Below are positions 16,259-25,150 of a DNA stretch of 64,000 nt, in pieces. Source of the stretch: Pseudomonadota bacterium (GTDB lineage Bacteria > Pseudomonadota > Gammaproteobacteria > Burkholderiales > Gallionellaceae). A program made the position numbers and the translations under genes. The DNA lies in NCBI GenBank assembly GCA_021848465.1, contig JAJZUP010000003.1:1-64000 (forward strand), written 5' to 3'. The notes under the pieces are model-generated. The model saw nothing but the letters and a program-made list of their open reading frames with translations, ran no database searches and was not told where the DNA came from. Numbering within the stretch: position 1 is the stretch's first letter; every line of letters begins with the position of its first letter.

Positions 16259-17541
16259 GCTCTTTGTTTTTTCCTGTTCTTTAACGATTCCAAAAACGCC
16301 TCGATGCGCGTGGATAATTGCCCCTTGTCGTCCGGGCTGTAGTCGGTTTCCACATACAGCATGGGAATGCCCATCCGGTTGAACTCCTCGGCCACGCTGC
16401 GATACTCCATCTCGTATACCTGGCAACCGGCAAAGGCCTGGTACACCACGCCGTCCGCGTTGAAGTCGCGCATCAGTGCAAGCAGGCGCCGCTTGCGGTC
16501 TTCATTTTTCGTGAAGATGGGACAGGTGCAGGGTTTCAGGTATTTGTCCGCCAGCGAGTCCACCATGTCGTTCACCAGCCACTCGTCCACCGCCGTCATG
16601 TCGTACAGCATGCGGTTGGCCGAACAGGTCTCGTCCGCCACCACCACACCGCCCGCCTCTTCGATCAGCAGCGGCAACTTCAGGTTGGGGAAGATCGGCG
16701 GCGAGCCAGTGAACAGCACGCGCGGCGCCTTGCTTTGCACCGCCTTGAATCCGGCTTTTTCGCGTTGCGCCAACTCCTCGTTCAACTTTTCCACCGCCAG
16801 CGTCCAGCGTTCGATGTCGTCGAAGAAGTAGGCATTGGTGACCAGGAACGCATCCTTTCCCAGCAACAGCGAGGGAGATTTGCGGCGAAAGTTGTGCAGG
16901 GTGCGGAATGCGGCCTGCGCACGACCGGTCTTTTCCATCGCCGCCTTCAGGTTCTTGCGGGTCAGCTTCCGTCCGGTCAGCGTGCGCAACTCGGCGGCGA
17001 ACTGGCGCACCGAGCGCTGCCAGTAGACGCGTGAAGCCTCGCTTTCCTTGACGTTGGGAAACTCCAGGTCGTACACCTTGTAGCCCATGCCCCCGATCAT
17101 CGCGCTGGATTTTTTCTTCTGGTCGCAGGTGGTCGGATTGACGATCATGTCCGGCTTGCCCACCTTGGGGATCTGCGTCTCGGCGCTCAGCATGCCCAGC
17201 GTGGCCTTCACCAGCGAACAGGATTTGGACGGCATGAAGTCCGCGCCCTTCTGGTCGTAATGGTAGGAGCCGTTGCACAGGCGCATCGGCGTCGCGCCGA
17301 AAGCATAAATCAGCTCCTCGGGCGCCTGGATGCAGGTGGTACCGACCAGCATGCCGCGATGCGGCACCTCTTCACCATGGCAGTACACGCGCCGGAACAG
17401 GTCGTAGAAATACTGCATGGACGCCGGGTTATCCTCGAAATCCTCCACCAGATGCGAAAGCACATCCTGCGCTTCGCCCGCCTGGCGCGAGCGCCCATAC
17501 GGCTCTGCATGGATCGGGATGACCTTGCCGTTATTTTCCAT
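16255..17541 (-). CDS. 2-hydroxyacyl-CoA dehydratase-family / double-cubane cluster protein
   Basis: 428 residues from MENNGKVIPIHAEPYG. It belongs to the HgdB-like fold as a single polypeptide with its own ATPase partner, which is the arrangement of double-cubane cluster proteins and of E. coli yjiM/yjiL. Nine cysteines are present, including GTTCIQAPEEL, SKSCSLVKA, NPTTCDQKKKS, ADETCSANRM, KPCTCPIF and FAGCQVYEME. Double-cubane proteins reduce small molecules at very low potential using ATP-driven electron supply. No acyl-CoA metabolism genes are nearby, so dehydration of a CoA ester is unlikely. It overlaps the NapH-like gene by 11 bases and the ATPase by four. Confidence 0.85.
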   Translation of the reverse strand: MENNGKVIPIHAEPYGRSRQAGEAQDVLSHLVEDFEDNPASMQYFYDLFRRVYCHGEEVPHRGMLVGTTCIQAPEELIYAFGATPMRLCNGSYHYDQKGADFMPSKSCSLVKATLGMLSAETQIPKVGKPDMIVNPTTCDQKKKSSAMIGGMGYKVYDLEFPNVKESEASRVYWQRSVRQFAAELRTLTGRKLTRKNLKAAMEKTGRAQAAFRTLHNFRRKSPSLLLGKDAFLVTNAYFFDDIERWTLAVEKLNEELAQREKAGFKAVQSKAPRVLFTGSPPIFPNLKLPLLIEEAGGVVVADETCSANRMLYDMTAVDEWLVNDMVDSLADKYLKPCTCPIFTKNEDRKRRLLALMRDFNADGVVYQAFAGCQVYEMEYRSVAEEFNRMGIPMLYVETDYSPDDKGQLSTRIEAFLESLKNRKKQRA

Positions 17542-18529
17542 GATGCGCTCCTTTCCCCATGCGCTTGATGAACCCTTCCTCGGTGGACACGAAAATCGGG
17601 ATACCGGCAAAACTGGCCTGCAACGCGCCCTTCTCCGGACAGGAGGCCACGCATTTGAGGCACAGGGTGCAATCGTCGGTCATGATGTTTGCGGTCCTCA
17701 CGTCGTCCGCGATTTCCTTGATCTCCATGTCGCACACGTTGTAGCAATCGCCGCAGCGCGTGCACTTGCTGCCGTCCTTTTTCAGTTTCAGCAGGGCAGG
17801 CTTCGACAACAGGTAGTGCAATGCGCTCATCGGGCAGAAGAAGCAGAAGAAGCGCTTCTTGACGAATGAGCCAACCAGGAACAGCGACATTACGGAAACG
17901 CCGGTCGCGGTCATGATCATTGAAGTCTTGCTGGAGAAATCCACGGTGAACTGCGAGAAGTCGCCGGTAAACATCGGCAGGATCATGCGCGCCGGACAAA
18001 TCAGGCAGAACGGCGGGCTCATGTTGTGCGAGAACAGCCCACCGCCGATACCCAGCGGGATCAGCACCAGCAAGGCCAGCAGCAGGTATTTCACCCGCGT
18101 CAGCTGGGCGAATTGACCCTGGCTATAGGTCGAATAGCGGATACCGATACGGCGGCGCAACGCAGTGAGCCAGTCCTGCAAGGTGCCGAGCGGACAGACA
18201 AACCCGCACCAGCCCTTATTCAGTACGATGAACCACAGCGCGAACATCAGGAAGCCGGTCAGGACTGCAATGCCCGCCATGCCGAACAGGCGCGGCCAGG
18301 GTTGGCCGAGCTGATGCTGCAAGGGAAGCAGGTAGCACACACCGGCACGCCCCTCCTGGTTGTAACCGCAGGAGAAGAACGGCATATGCGACCCGAGATT
18401 GATCGAGATATACCCGCCGTAGACGAACAGGACAAAGGCGGCAAACTGGAACCAGAAGCGGAAGCGGTTGAACTGGACGTGATTCACTGCGTCGCGCAGC
18501 GCCTGCAAACGCGGCTTAGTGCTGTTCAT
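17531..18529 (-). CDS. NapH/CcoG-like membrane iron-sulfur protein
   Basis: 332 residues with four to six membrane helices. Two membrane-associated cysteine motifs of the NapH/NosR type (CGFVCPLGTLQDW and CFFCPMSALHYLL) are followed by a cytoplasmic two-cluster ferredoxin domain: CTRCGDCYNVCDM and CTLCLKCVASCPEKGA. Proteins of this type pass electrons from quinol or other membrane donors to a redox partner. It lies directly before the dehydratase-family gene, so it may supply electrons to the ATPase/double-cubane pair or to the periplasm. Start overlaps the preceding gene by 14 bases. Confidence 0.9.
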   Translation of the reverse strand: MNSTKPRLQALRDAVNHVQFNRFRFWFQFAAFVLFVYGGYISINLGSHMPFFSCGYNQEGRAGVCYLLPLQHQLGQPWPRLFGMAGIAVLTGFLMFALWFIVLNKGWCGFVCPLGTLQDWLTALRRRIGIRYSTYSQGQFAQLTRVKYLLLALLVLIPLGIGGGLFSHNMSPPFCLICPARMILPMFTGDFSQFTVDFSSKTSMIMTATGVSVMSLFLVGSFVKKRFFCFFCPMSALHYLLSKPALLKLKKDGSKCTRCGDCYNVCDMEIKEIADDVRTANIMTDDCTLCLKCVASCPEKGALQASFAGIPIFVSTEEGFIKRMGKGAHHGK

Positions 18530-19748
18530 CGAAATGCTCCTCGCGGTAAGGTTTGACCCGGCGGCGGCGATACAGGTAGACCGCCACGCCGCAGAACATC
18601 AGCATGCCCATGCCTATGCCCAGCCCCCATGCGTAGGACTGGTAATCGTCCGGCGAGGGGTAATAGTTCCCGGACAGCGTGGACTGGTAGCGCACCCCGC
18701 TGTATGGCTGCCCGTTGAAGCTGCCGGACTCGACGCTGCCAGTTTCGGCAATCACCAGATAAGTGGCTTTGAAGCGTTTCTGGAACTCATCCCAGGGCGG
18801 GTAGTAATCGCGAACAAGCTGGAATGAGACGCGCCCCATCTCATCGCTGACGCCCTCCTTGACCCAGCCCTGGTGGCTGACGAAACGCACGCGTGCGCCC
18901 TGTAGCGGCAAGCCTTTTTGCAGCACGAAAAACGCCTGCTCGTCGCCGGATTTCAACTGGAAGAATTTCTTTTCATCCTGCTTGCGCTCGCGCACAATTT
19001 CCAGCGGTGCAGAATCGAGCGCACGCGGTGCCTGCAACGCCGCGGCGACCTCGTCTTCATCGCCGTCATGGGTAAAGTTGCCGACCTCCATCTTGGCCAC
19101 CGCCACCGCCAGCGTATCGCCCTGCAATTTGCGGCTGGTGAGATACAAACGGTAAAAGCCCTGCGCGGGCATCTCGAAAGAAAGCCCTTTATGCCCATCC
19201 GCCGCAGGCAATGGCTCACCTTCCGGCTTGCTGCGCGGCGTGACCAGCACCGATTCGACCGCAGCTTCGGCATCGTCATGCGCAAACCCGGATTTCAATG
19301 GATCGTTGCCGGAGCGCAGCCACACCCGTTTGGTCACGGGAGCGCCGTGTCCGCCGCCCATCTCCATGCCGGCCATGCCACTGGCACGCATGCCGCCGCG
19401 CCCGCCCTCGCCGCGCATCGGCGGCGTATCCGACAGCCACAGCGCGCCACCGCGCATACCCAGCGCCATGCCGCCGGGCCACACCGGCCCATGCCCGGCC
19501 TCTTCCGGCTTGCCTGCGGGAGCGGCGGCAGGCATGTCGTCGTGCCGATGCGGCATTGCTGCCGCAGCTGCCGGTGCAGATTCACTGCCATTTTGCGCAG
19601 CACGTCTGGTGCGCCATTCGGCGATCTGCGCTTCGCTGGGCTTGCCCCCCTGACCGAAGCGCCGCGCCCCGTCGGGGGCTTCTTCGCCATAGCTGCTGGC
19701 GGACAGCGCCGCCAGCATGGCCAGCACGCACAATTTCAATCTCAGCAT
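18516..19748 (-). CDS. periplasmic Met/His-rich protein with C-terminal membrane anchor (DUF4198-like)
   Basis: 410 residues. Signal peptide (residues 1-21), then a low-complexity region with histidines and methionines (AMPHRHDDMPAA; GMRASGMAGMEMGGGHG near residue 125) of the kind that binds Cu(I) or other soft metals. A beta-rich middle part (about 190-350; GFYRLYLTSRKLQGD, LPLQGARVRFVSHQG) resembles the DUF4198/NikM group found with metal transport genes. One membrane helix near residue 380 precedes a basic tail. It follows the first receptor by 12 bp. Possibly a periplasmic metal relay. The family assignment is tentative; the methionine-rich character is directly visible. Confidence 0.6.
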   Translation of the reverse strand: MLRLKLCVLAMLAALSASSYGEEAPDGARRFGQGGKPSEAQIAEWRTRRAAQNGSESAPAAAAAMPHRHDDMPAAAPAGKPEEAGHGPVWPGGMALGMRGGALWLSDTPPMRGEGGRGGMRASGMAGMEMGGGHGAPVTKRVWLRSGNDPLKSGFAHDDAEAAVESVLVTPRSKPEGEPLPAADGHKGLSFEMPAQGFYRLYLTSRKLQGDTLAVAVAKMEVGNFTHDGDEDEVAAALQAPRALDSAPLEIVRERKQDEKKFFQLKSGDEQAFFVLQKGLPLQGARVRFVSHQGWVKEGVSDEMGRVSFQLVRDYYPPWDEFQKRFKATYLVIAETGSVESGSFNGQPYSGVRYQSTLSGNYYPSPDDYQSYAWGLGIGMGMLMFCGVAVYLYRRRRVKPYREEHFDEQH

Positions 19749-19760
19749 CGCAACTCCCCG

Positions 19761-22151
19761 TTAGAACTTGTATGAAGCGCCGATGCGCAGCGTCAACGGA
19801 ATATAGCTGCCGGAGTTGCCCTGCCCAGCCGATGCCGCCAGCGTGCTGATTCCGGCAATGGTGGAGTAGCCGACGCGGGTGGCGTATTCCTGATTGGTCA
19901 GGTTCAGCACGTGCAACCAGAGCGACAAATCCTTTTTCTGGCGATAGCTGGCGCGCAGGTTGTACAAATCCGGACGGGTGTACGTGCCGCTGTTTGCGGT
20001 ATCCACGTAATAGTCGGAGATGTGATCGCCCTCCAGCTCGACTTGCCAATTTGCCGCCGGCTTGAAGGAAGCGCGCACGTTCAGGCGCTGATTCGGCATC
20101 GCCTGGTACGAGTTGCCGCTGTAATTGACGGTCGCGGTTTTGTAGGTGTTGTAATAGGCGCGCGCATTGGTATAAGTCGCGCCGACATCGAACCATGAAT
20201 TGACCGCCCAGGAAAACATGGTTTCAAGACCGCGCGCAGTCAATTGCCCGGCGTTTTCATTAATGTTGCAGGTTGCGCCATTGTTCAGGGCTGCCGCTTC
20301 GGCGGCGGTACAAACCCGCGTGACGTTGAAGCCGTCATTCACGGTGTTATACAGCGTCACATCGTACTGGAAGGCGCTCGCATCGAAACGGCCGCGAAAA
20401 CCGATTTCGGTGGTCAGGGCTTTTTCCGGTGCCAGGTTGGCACCGATGGTGTTGCCCGCAGTTCCCACGGCGGCACTGTTCACCAGCGTGGTTGTGGCAG
20501 GCGGATTGAAAGTCTGCGCGACATTTCCCCAGACCAGGTGATCGGCGGTGAATTCATAGGTTACGCCACTGCGCAGCACATTGCCGCGGTGCGACATCTG
20601 CACATCCTTGTTCGCGGCGGTGCGATCGTCCACTGTGTCGTTGACCGTGGCGAACCGCTCGCCCATATGGATCCGCCATTTTTCAGCTGGCGAAAACTCG
20701 TAATGCACGTAGGGCGTATTTTCGCGGCGCGTAGTCACCGACCCCTGCCCGGTCGCAGTCATCGCGCCGCGCGCCCACAAGCCACTCTGCGCCTGGGATG
20801 CCGTGTATGCATTGCTGTAGGTGGCCGTGTCGGCAATGGTTTCGTAAATATCCGTACCCACGTACAGCGTCGACTGCATGGCATCGAACTCGTGGCGATA
20901 CTGCGCCGTCGTCGTCGTGGCGGTGTTAGTGCCGTACTTGAGGGTATTGGTAACGGCCGTGCCGCCGGTCCATTTTTTGGTCGTGGCATTGTACGTACCG
21001 CCGTTGACGGATGAGCACTTCACCGTGGTGCCGGTGGCCAGCGCAGCGCCGGTGCTGGAGTCGTCGCAAATCACATTGCTGGCCCCGCCCGAGCCTGCGC
21101 CGCCATAAGCGGTCGAATCATCGTCGATACGGCCATAAGCAAGCGTCAGCTCGCCGCGATCGCCGACCATTTGCTGCAAGCGCAAGGTTTTCGTGCCGTA
21201 GTAGTCGATGGACTCGCCGTAGGTTCCGGCCGTGGTCTGCCGCCAGTCCTGTTTGAATTTCGTCATCGCCAGATAACCGGCCCAGCGGTAGTCATACATC
21301 AAATAGTCGTAGCCGGCGGAAATCCGCGTGGTTTCGGTGGGATTGAAGAACGCCTTCACACCCGCACCGGTTTTCTTCTCGGCAGCGGCATTGCCATCCG
21401 CAATCGTCGAACTGGCGCGCCAGCCGTCATAATTCATCGTACTGCCTGTAATCAGGAAACCGTAGCGGCCATCCGCCGACGAAACGCCGACATCCCCCTG
21501 GGTACGGCGGAATCCCCAGCTACCCGCTTCCTGCGAAAGCCTGGCGCCGAATTCCTGCGGCGGCTTGCGGCTGGTCACGCTGATCGTGCCGCCCAATGCG
21601 CCGGTGCCGTACAAGGCCGAAGCCGGGCCGGTAATCACATCCACCCGCTCGACACTGCTCAGGTCGATGGCATCCAGCGCCGAGGTATTGCGCGCCAGCG
21701 TACGCATACCGTCCTGGCGGCTCTCGGTGTAATCCTTGCCGCCATCGGGGATGCGCATGTTGCGCACCATGCTGATACCGGGTACGCGTTTGCCCAGCTC
21801 CAGCAAAGGATTCACGATTTGCAAATGCTCGATTTCTTCCTGGCTCACCACCGCACCGGAAACCGGCGTATACACCGTCACCTTGCCCAGCTCGGTGCGC
21901 TGCTGCACCGGTTTGTCCTTGGCCGCCGATACCACCATTTCCTTGAGCAGGCGGTTGTCCTGCCCATCCGCCTTGCCCGGCCCGGAACGCGCAACCGGTT
22001 TACCACCGGACTGCGTTGCACCCGCCGCATCCGGATGCGCCGCAGGAGATACCGTATCTTCGGATGGCACTTCTGCAGCTTGCACGATTGCCGGAAAATT
22101 TGCCGACAGCACAAATGACAGCGCGCCCGCAGCAGCGAACTTGTTTCTCAT
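19761..22151 (-). CDS. TonB-dependent outer-membrane receptor (first gene of operon)
   Basis: 796 residues from ATG (MRNKFAAAGALSFVLS), chosen because GGGAG lies five bases upstream. Long pre-plug region, TonB box-like KEMVVSAAK, a plug domain with LLELGKRVPGISM, VERVDVITGPASALYGTGA and GGTISVTSRKP, and a barrel ending in RIGASYKF. Predicted loops carry cysteine pairs (NVICDDSS...VKCSS; TRVCTAAE...ATCNINE), probably disulfides outside the cell. The gene heads the twelve-gene operon down to 10206 and lies behind a palindrome-rich leader. Confidence 0.9.
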   Translation of the reverse strand: MRNKFAAAGALSFVLSANFPAIVQAAEVPSEDTVSPAAHPDAAGATQSGGKPVARSGPGKADGQDNRLLKEMVVSAAKDKPVQQRTELGKVTVYTPVSGAVVSQEEIEHLQIVNPLLELGKRVPGISMVRNMRIPDGGKDYTESRQDGMRTLARNTSALDAIDLSSVERVDVITGPASALYGTGALGGTISVTSRKPPQEFGARLSQEAGSWGFRRTQGDVGVSSADGRYGFLITGSTMNYDGWRASSTIADGNAAAEKKTGAGVKAFFNPTETTRISAGYDYLMYDYRWAGYLAMTKFKQDWRQTTAGTYGESIDYYGTKTLRLQQMVGDRGELTLAYGRIDDDSTAYGGAGSGGASNVICDDSSTGAALATGTTVKCSSVNGGTYNATTKKWTGGTAVTNTLKYGTNTATTTTAQYRHEFDAMQSTLYVGTDIYETIADTATYSNAYTASQAQSGLWARGAMTATGQGSVTTRRENTPYVHYEFSPAEKWRIHMGERFATVNDTVDDRTAANKDVQMSHRGNVLRSGVTYEFTADHLVWGNVAQTFNPPATTTLVNSAAVGTAGNTIGANLAPEKALTTEIGFRGRFDASAFQYDVTLYNTVNDGFNVTRVCTAAEAAALNNGATCNINENAGQLTARGLETMFSWAVNSWFDVGATYTNARAYYNTYKTATVNYSGNSYQAMPNQRLNVRASFKPAANWQVELEGDHISDYYVDTANSGTYTRPDLYNLRASYRQKKDLSLWLHVLNLTNQEYATRVGYSTIAGISTLAASAGQGNSGSYIPLTLRIGASYKF

Positions 22152-22157
22152 ACTCAC

Positions 22158-22428
22158 TCCCTGGAGAAGGTTATTAAAAATTTCCAGGATGTTAAGAAAC
22201 CGTCACAAGTCTGTGAATGTGACATATTGCCGCGCGACAAAATGCCACATGTGGAAGCGACAATTTGTCGCAGTGGAAAAGGATAAGCCGCGGTTAGACT
22301 CTGTCCGCGCCCCGTCCCGGGAAGCGGGGCCTCATCCTGCCCCATTGGCCGCTGTGCCGCATGCGCTAAAGTCACGCCGCAATCTGCCGCTATACAGCCA
22401 TATCAGGCAGAAATGGAATGGCGAAAAA
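22158..22428. promoter_or_regulatory. intergenic control region of the receptor/double-cubane operon
   Basis: 271 bp between the divergent receptor gene and a small lipoprotein. It holds three stacked inverted repeats: TCACA/TGTGA at 22203-22216, CCACATGTGG at 22245-22254, and GCGACAATTTGTCGC at 22257-22271, with another GCGACAA at 22234-22240. These look like binding sites for dimeric regulators of the minus-strand operon. I could not place convincing -35/-10 hexamers. The right half (22290-22420) shows nothing definite. Confidence 0.5.
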
Positions 22429-22545
22429 ATGAAGGCGTTCTTGACACTCATCGCAGCATTACTGTTGGCCGGTTGCGCGCAACTGCACCAGGGCGGAGTG
22501 GACAAGCAGAACTACGTCATCCCGATCTACCACAAGGATTTCTAA
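22429..22545 (+). CDS. 38-residue lipoprotein
   Basis: MKAFLTLIAALLLAGCAQLH is a lipoprotein signal with the lipobox LAGC. The mature peptide of 24 residues ends YVIPIYHKDF. The upstream sequence GGAATGGCGAAAA gives a modest ribosome site. It is oriented away from the receptor operon and could share its control region. No known family; existence rests on the clean lipobox. Confidence 0.5.
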   Translation: MKAFLTLIAALLLAGCAQLHQGGVDKQNYVIPIYHKDF

Positions 22546-22572
22546 GCGGCTTGCCGCACGCCGGATTGCACG

Positions 22573-22923
22573 CTAGACCGGGATGGCATCACCGGACGGC
22601 AAACGCCGGTGCGGATGGTCCAGGCCGGCATGACGCGCGTAGTCCTTGAGCTCGCCGATCAATGCGGCAATCACCTGCTCGCGCTGCTCGTGCGGCATCA
22701 CGGCAATGCGCTCGATGCAGCCTTGCGGGGTGATACGGGCACAGCCGATCGCACGACCGCCCTTGGTTACTGCCAGCGCATGGCGCGATAGCGGATCGAC
22801 CTCGTCTGCCGGCATTTCTTCGGCACTCAGCAGACCGATGGCGCACACCGCCACCCGCACGTCCTGCAACAAGGTTGCGGCGTCACTCCAGGCTATACAA
22901 TGCAAGGTCACCACAGATTGCAT
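22573..22923 (-). CDS. GNAT-family N-acetyltransferase, short form
   Basis: 116 residues. The core resembles the acetyl-CoA-binding half of GNAT proteins: GRAIGCARITPQGCIERIAVMPHEQREQVIAALIGELKDYA contains the beta4 strand and the pyrophosphate loop, although the usual RGxG loop is replaced by EQREQV. The C-terminal half of a normal GNAT domain is mostly missing (it ends DHPHRRLPSGDAIPV), so the protein may be a shortened or degenerate member. Substrate unknown. Separate from both neighbouring operons. Confidence 0.65.
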   Translation of the reverse strand: MQSVVTLHCIAWSDAATLLQDVRVAVCAIGLLSAEEMPADEVDPLSRHALAVTKGGRAIGCARITPQGCIERIAVMPHEQREQVIAALIGELKDYARHAGLDHPHRRLPSGDAIPV

Positions 22924-23084
22924 GCTTTAACTCCGCAGGGAAAACCAACCGAAAAAAACGGGACGGCAAAAAAAGTGCGGGAGAAACACCTGAATCGCGA
23001 GAGAGTCATTACCCTGCCGCCCCGGAGATGGGAATTTAACCGGATGAACGGCAAACGAGAATGCGGCAAATTGTCGCAGGGAAC

Positions 23085-24305
23085 TTACTGGTAACGCAGC
23101 GATTCGATCGGGTCGAGCCGCGCCGCCTTGCGTGCCGGGTAAAACCCGAAAAACACCCCGGTCGCGGCCGCCACGCCGAAGGCGATCACGATGGACATCC
23201 AGGAAATAATCACGGTGGTGTTGCTCAATGCATTCACCAGCAGCGCCCCGCCGATGCCGACCAGCACCCCGATGCAACAGCCCACCACGGAAATGATGAT
23301 GGCCTCGAGCAGGAATTGCAGCAGGATGTCGCGCTCGCGCGCGCCGATGGCGAGGCGGATGCCGATTTCACGCGTGCGTTCGGTCACCGACACCAGCATG
23401 ATGTTCATGATGCCGATCCCGCCCACCAGCAGCGAGATCGAGGCAATGGCGCCAAGCAGCAAGGACATGATGCGCGTGCTCTCGGCAGCGGAATCGGCGG
23501 CGGCAGTCAGGTTGCGCAGGAAGAAATCGTTGTCCATGCCCTCGCGGATGCGGTGACGCTGGCGCAGCAGATCGGTCATGGATTTTTCCACGGCGGGCAT
23601 GATGTCCTGCGTGGTCGACTGCACCATCATCATGCGCACCGAGCCGGGGAACTGGGTGCCGAACACCTGGCGCTGCGCCGTGGTGATCGGGATGATGATG
23701 GTGTCGTCCTGATCGCGCCCGTCCATTCCCTGCCCCTTTACCGCCAGCACCCCGAGGATCACGAACGGGCTCTGGCGGATGCGGATCGTCTTGCCCACCG
23801 GGTCGTCATCGCCGAACAGGTTCTGCGCCGTGGTGCGCCCGATCAGCGCCACGCGTGTGGCCGAACGCACATCCGAGCGGGTGAAGCCGGCGCCTTCCAC
23901 CACCGGCCAGGAACGCGCCACCAAGTAATCCGGCGTGGTGCCGATCACCGAGGTGTTCCAGTTGTTGGGACCGTAAACGATCTGCGCGCTGCCCGGGTGG
24001 ATCGGCGCCGCGACCTGCACGCCGGACAATTCGGCGATGGCGTCGGCATCGGCAATCGTCAAGGTATAGCCGCCGCCGCTGCCGGAGCGCACCCCGCCGC
24101 TGGAGGTGCTGCCGGACAGCAGGATGAAAAGGTTGCTGCCCATTGCGCTGATGCTCTGCTGGATCGCGTATTGCGCGCCCTGCCCGATCGACATCATCAG
24201 CACTACCGCGCCGACGCCGATCACCATGCCGAGCATGGTCAGCAGCGTGCGCAGCCGGTTGGCCCCCATCGCGCGCCACGATTCGCCGAGCATCGCCCAG
24301 ATCAT
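23085..24305 (-). CDS. MacB-type ABC transporter permease
   Basis: 406 residues with one N-terminal helix (LLTMLGMVIGVGAVVLMMSIG), a large periplasmic domain, and three C-terminal helices ending in SLRYQ. The FtsX-like signature ERTREIGIRLAIGARERDIL is present. It is the permease half of a split MacB, working with the ATPase encoded just upstream (four-base overlap), the MacA-like adaptor and the TolC-like channel. Substrate unknown. Confidence 0.93.
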   Translation of the reverse strand: MIWAMLGESWRAMGANRLRTLLTMLGMVIGVGAVVLMMSIGQGAQYAIQQSISAMGSNLFILLSGSTSSGGVRSGSGGGYTLTIADADAIAELSGVQVAAPIHPGSAQIVYGPNNWNTSVIGTTPDYLVARSWPVVEGAGFTRSDVRSATRVALIGRTTAQNLFGDDDPVGKTIRIRQSPFVILGVLAVKGQGMDGRDQDDTIIIPITTAQRQVFGTQFPGSVRMMMVQSTTQDIMPAVEKSMTDLLRQRHRIREGMDNDFFLRNLTAAADSAAESTRIMSLLLGAIASISLLVGGIGIMNIMLVSVTERTREIGIRLAIGARERDILLQFLLEAIIISVVGCCIGVLVGIGGALLVNALSNTTVIISWMSIVIAFGVAAATGVFFGFYPARKAARLDPIESLRYQ

Positions 24306-25150
24306 GCCGCTCCCCTAGAAGCCTGAACCATCACCTCCGCACTTGCAGCGTTTGCCTCGCGTGTCGCCTGGTCGCTGACGATGCGGCCGTCGAAAAAGCG
24401 CACCTGGCGCTTGGCATGACGCGCGATGTCCGGCTCGTGCGTCACCAGCACAATCGTGATGCCTTCGGCATTCAGCGACTCGAACAACACCATCACTTCC
24501 TCGCTGGTGTGGCTGTCGAGGTTGCCGGTCGGCTCATCGGCCAGCAACAGGCGCGGCATGTTGACCAGCGCACGCGCAATCGCCACGCGCTGCTGCTGCC
24601 CGCCGGAAATCTGGTTCGGCATCGAATCGCGGTATTGCGCCAACCCCACCTTGTCCAGCAGTTCGGCCGCCCGCCGCCTGCGCTCCTCGCGTCCCACGCC
24701 GCAATAGATCAGCGGCAAGGCCACGTTCTCCAGCAGCGACATGCGCGGCAACAGGTTGAATCCTTGGAACACGAAGCCGATGGTGCGGTTGCGCAAAAGG
24801 GCCAGCTCATCCTTGTCCAGCGTTGCCACTGCCCGTCCGTCCAGCACATAGCGCCCGGCACTGGGCACATCCAGGCAACCGAGAATATTCATGAACGTGG
24901 ATTTGCCGGAGCCCGACGGCCCCATGATGGCAACGAACTCGCCCGCCCCGATTTGCAGCGCCACATCCTTCAGCACCGGGAATTCCCCGGCCGTGGTCTG
25001 GTAGGATTTGTACAGCCCTGCGATCTGGATGACGGACGCAGGGCTGTCATTCGCACGCGCGCCATCGTGAGACTCGGCCTGCAGACGAATATCGTTCGCG
25101 GCTGAAGCCGCTCCTACGACATGATCGCTGCTTACCTGGCCATCGCTCAT
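24302..25150 (-). CDS. MacB/LolD-type ABC transporter ATPase with REP-encoded N-terminal extension
   Basis: 282 residues. Walker [11 protein letters not shown]-loop, signature [15 protein letters not shown], Walker [13 protein letters not shown] and H-loop VTHEPD are intact. The usual start of this family corresponds to residue 41 here ([11 protein letters not shown]). The first 40 residues are extra and include [10 protein letters not shown], encoded by a REP-like element at 25095-25117. The start ATG overlaps the adaptor gene's stop, and no other start codon lies near the domain boundary, so the extension is probably translated. Confidence 0.92.
   Translation of the reverse strand: MSDGQVSSDHVVGAASAANDIRLQAESHDGARANDSPASVIQIAGLYKSYQTTAGEFPVLKDVALQIGAGEFVAIMGPSGSGKSTFMNILGCLDVPSAGRYVLDGRAVATLDKDELALLRNRTIGFVFQGFNLLPRMSLLENVALPLIYCGVGREERRRRAAELLDKVGLAQYRDSMPNQISGGQQQRVAIARALVNMPRLLLADEPTGNLDSHTSEEVMVLFESLNAEGITIVLVTHEPDIARHAKRQVRFFDGRIVSDQATREANAASAEVMVQASRGAA
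25095..25117. repeat. REP-like repeat inside the ABC ATPase coding sequence
   Basis: 23 bp whose core on the minus strand is GGAGCGGCTTCAGCCGCG. It is identical over this core to the element in mutL at 30080-30102. It is read in frame as VGAASAAN within the N-terminal extension of the ATPase. Confidence 0.75.

Noticed and set aside
16255-17541. True 2-hydroxyglutaryl-CoA or benzoyl-CoA pathway enzyme
   Set aside because: No second subunit, CoA transferase, acyl-CoA dehydrogenase or ferredoxin genes nearby; a single subunit with extra cysteines fits the double-cubane type better.
22203-22216. CRP/FNR site
   Set aside because: The half-sites are in the opposite order (TCACA-n4-TGTGA rather than TGTGA-n6-TCACA), so it is only listed as a palindrome.
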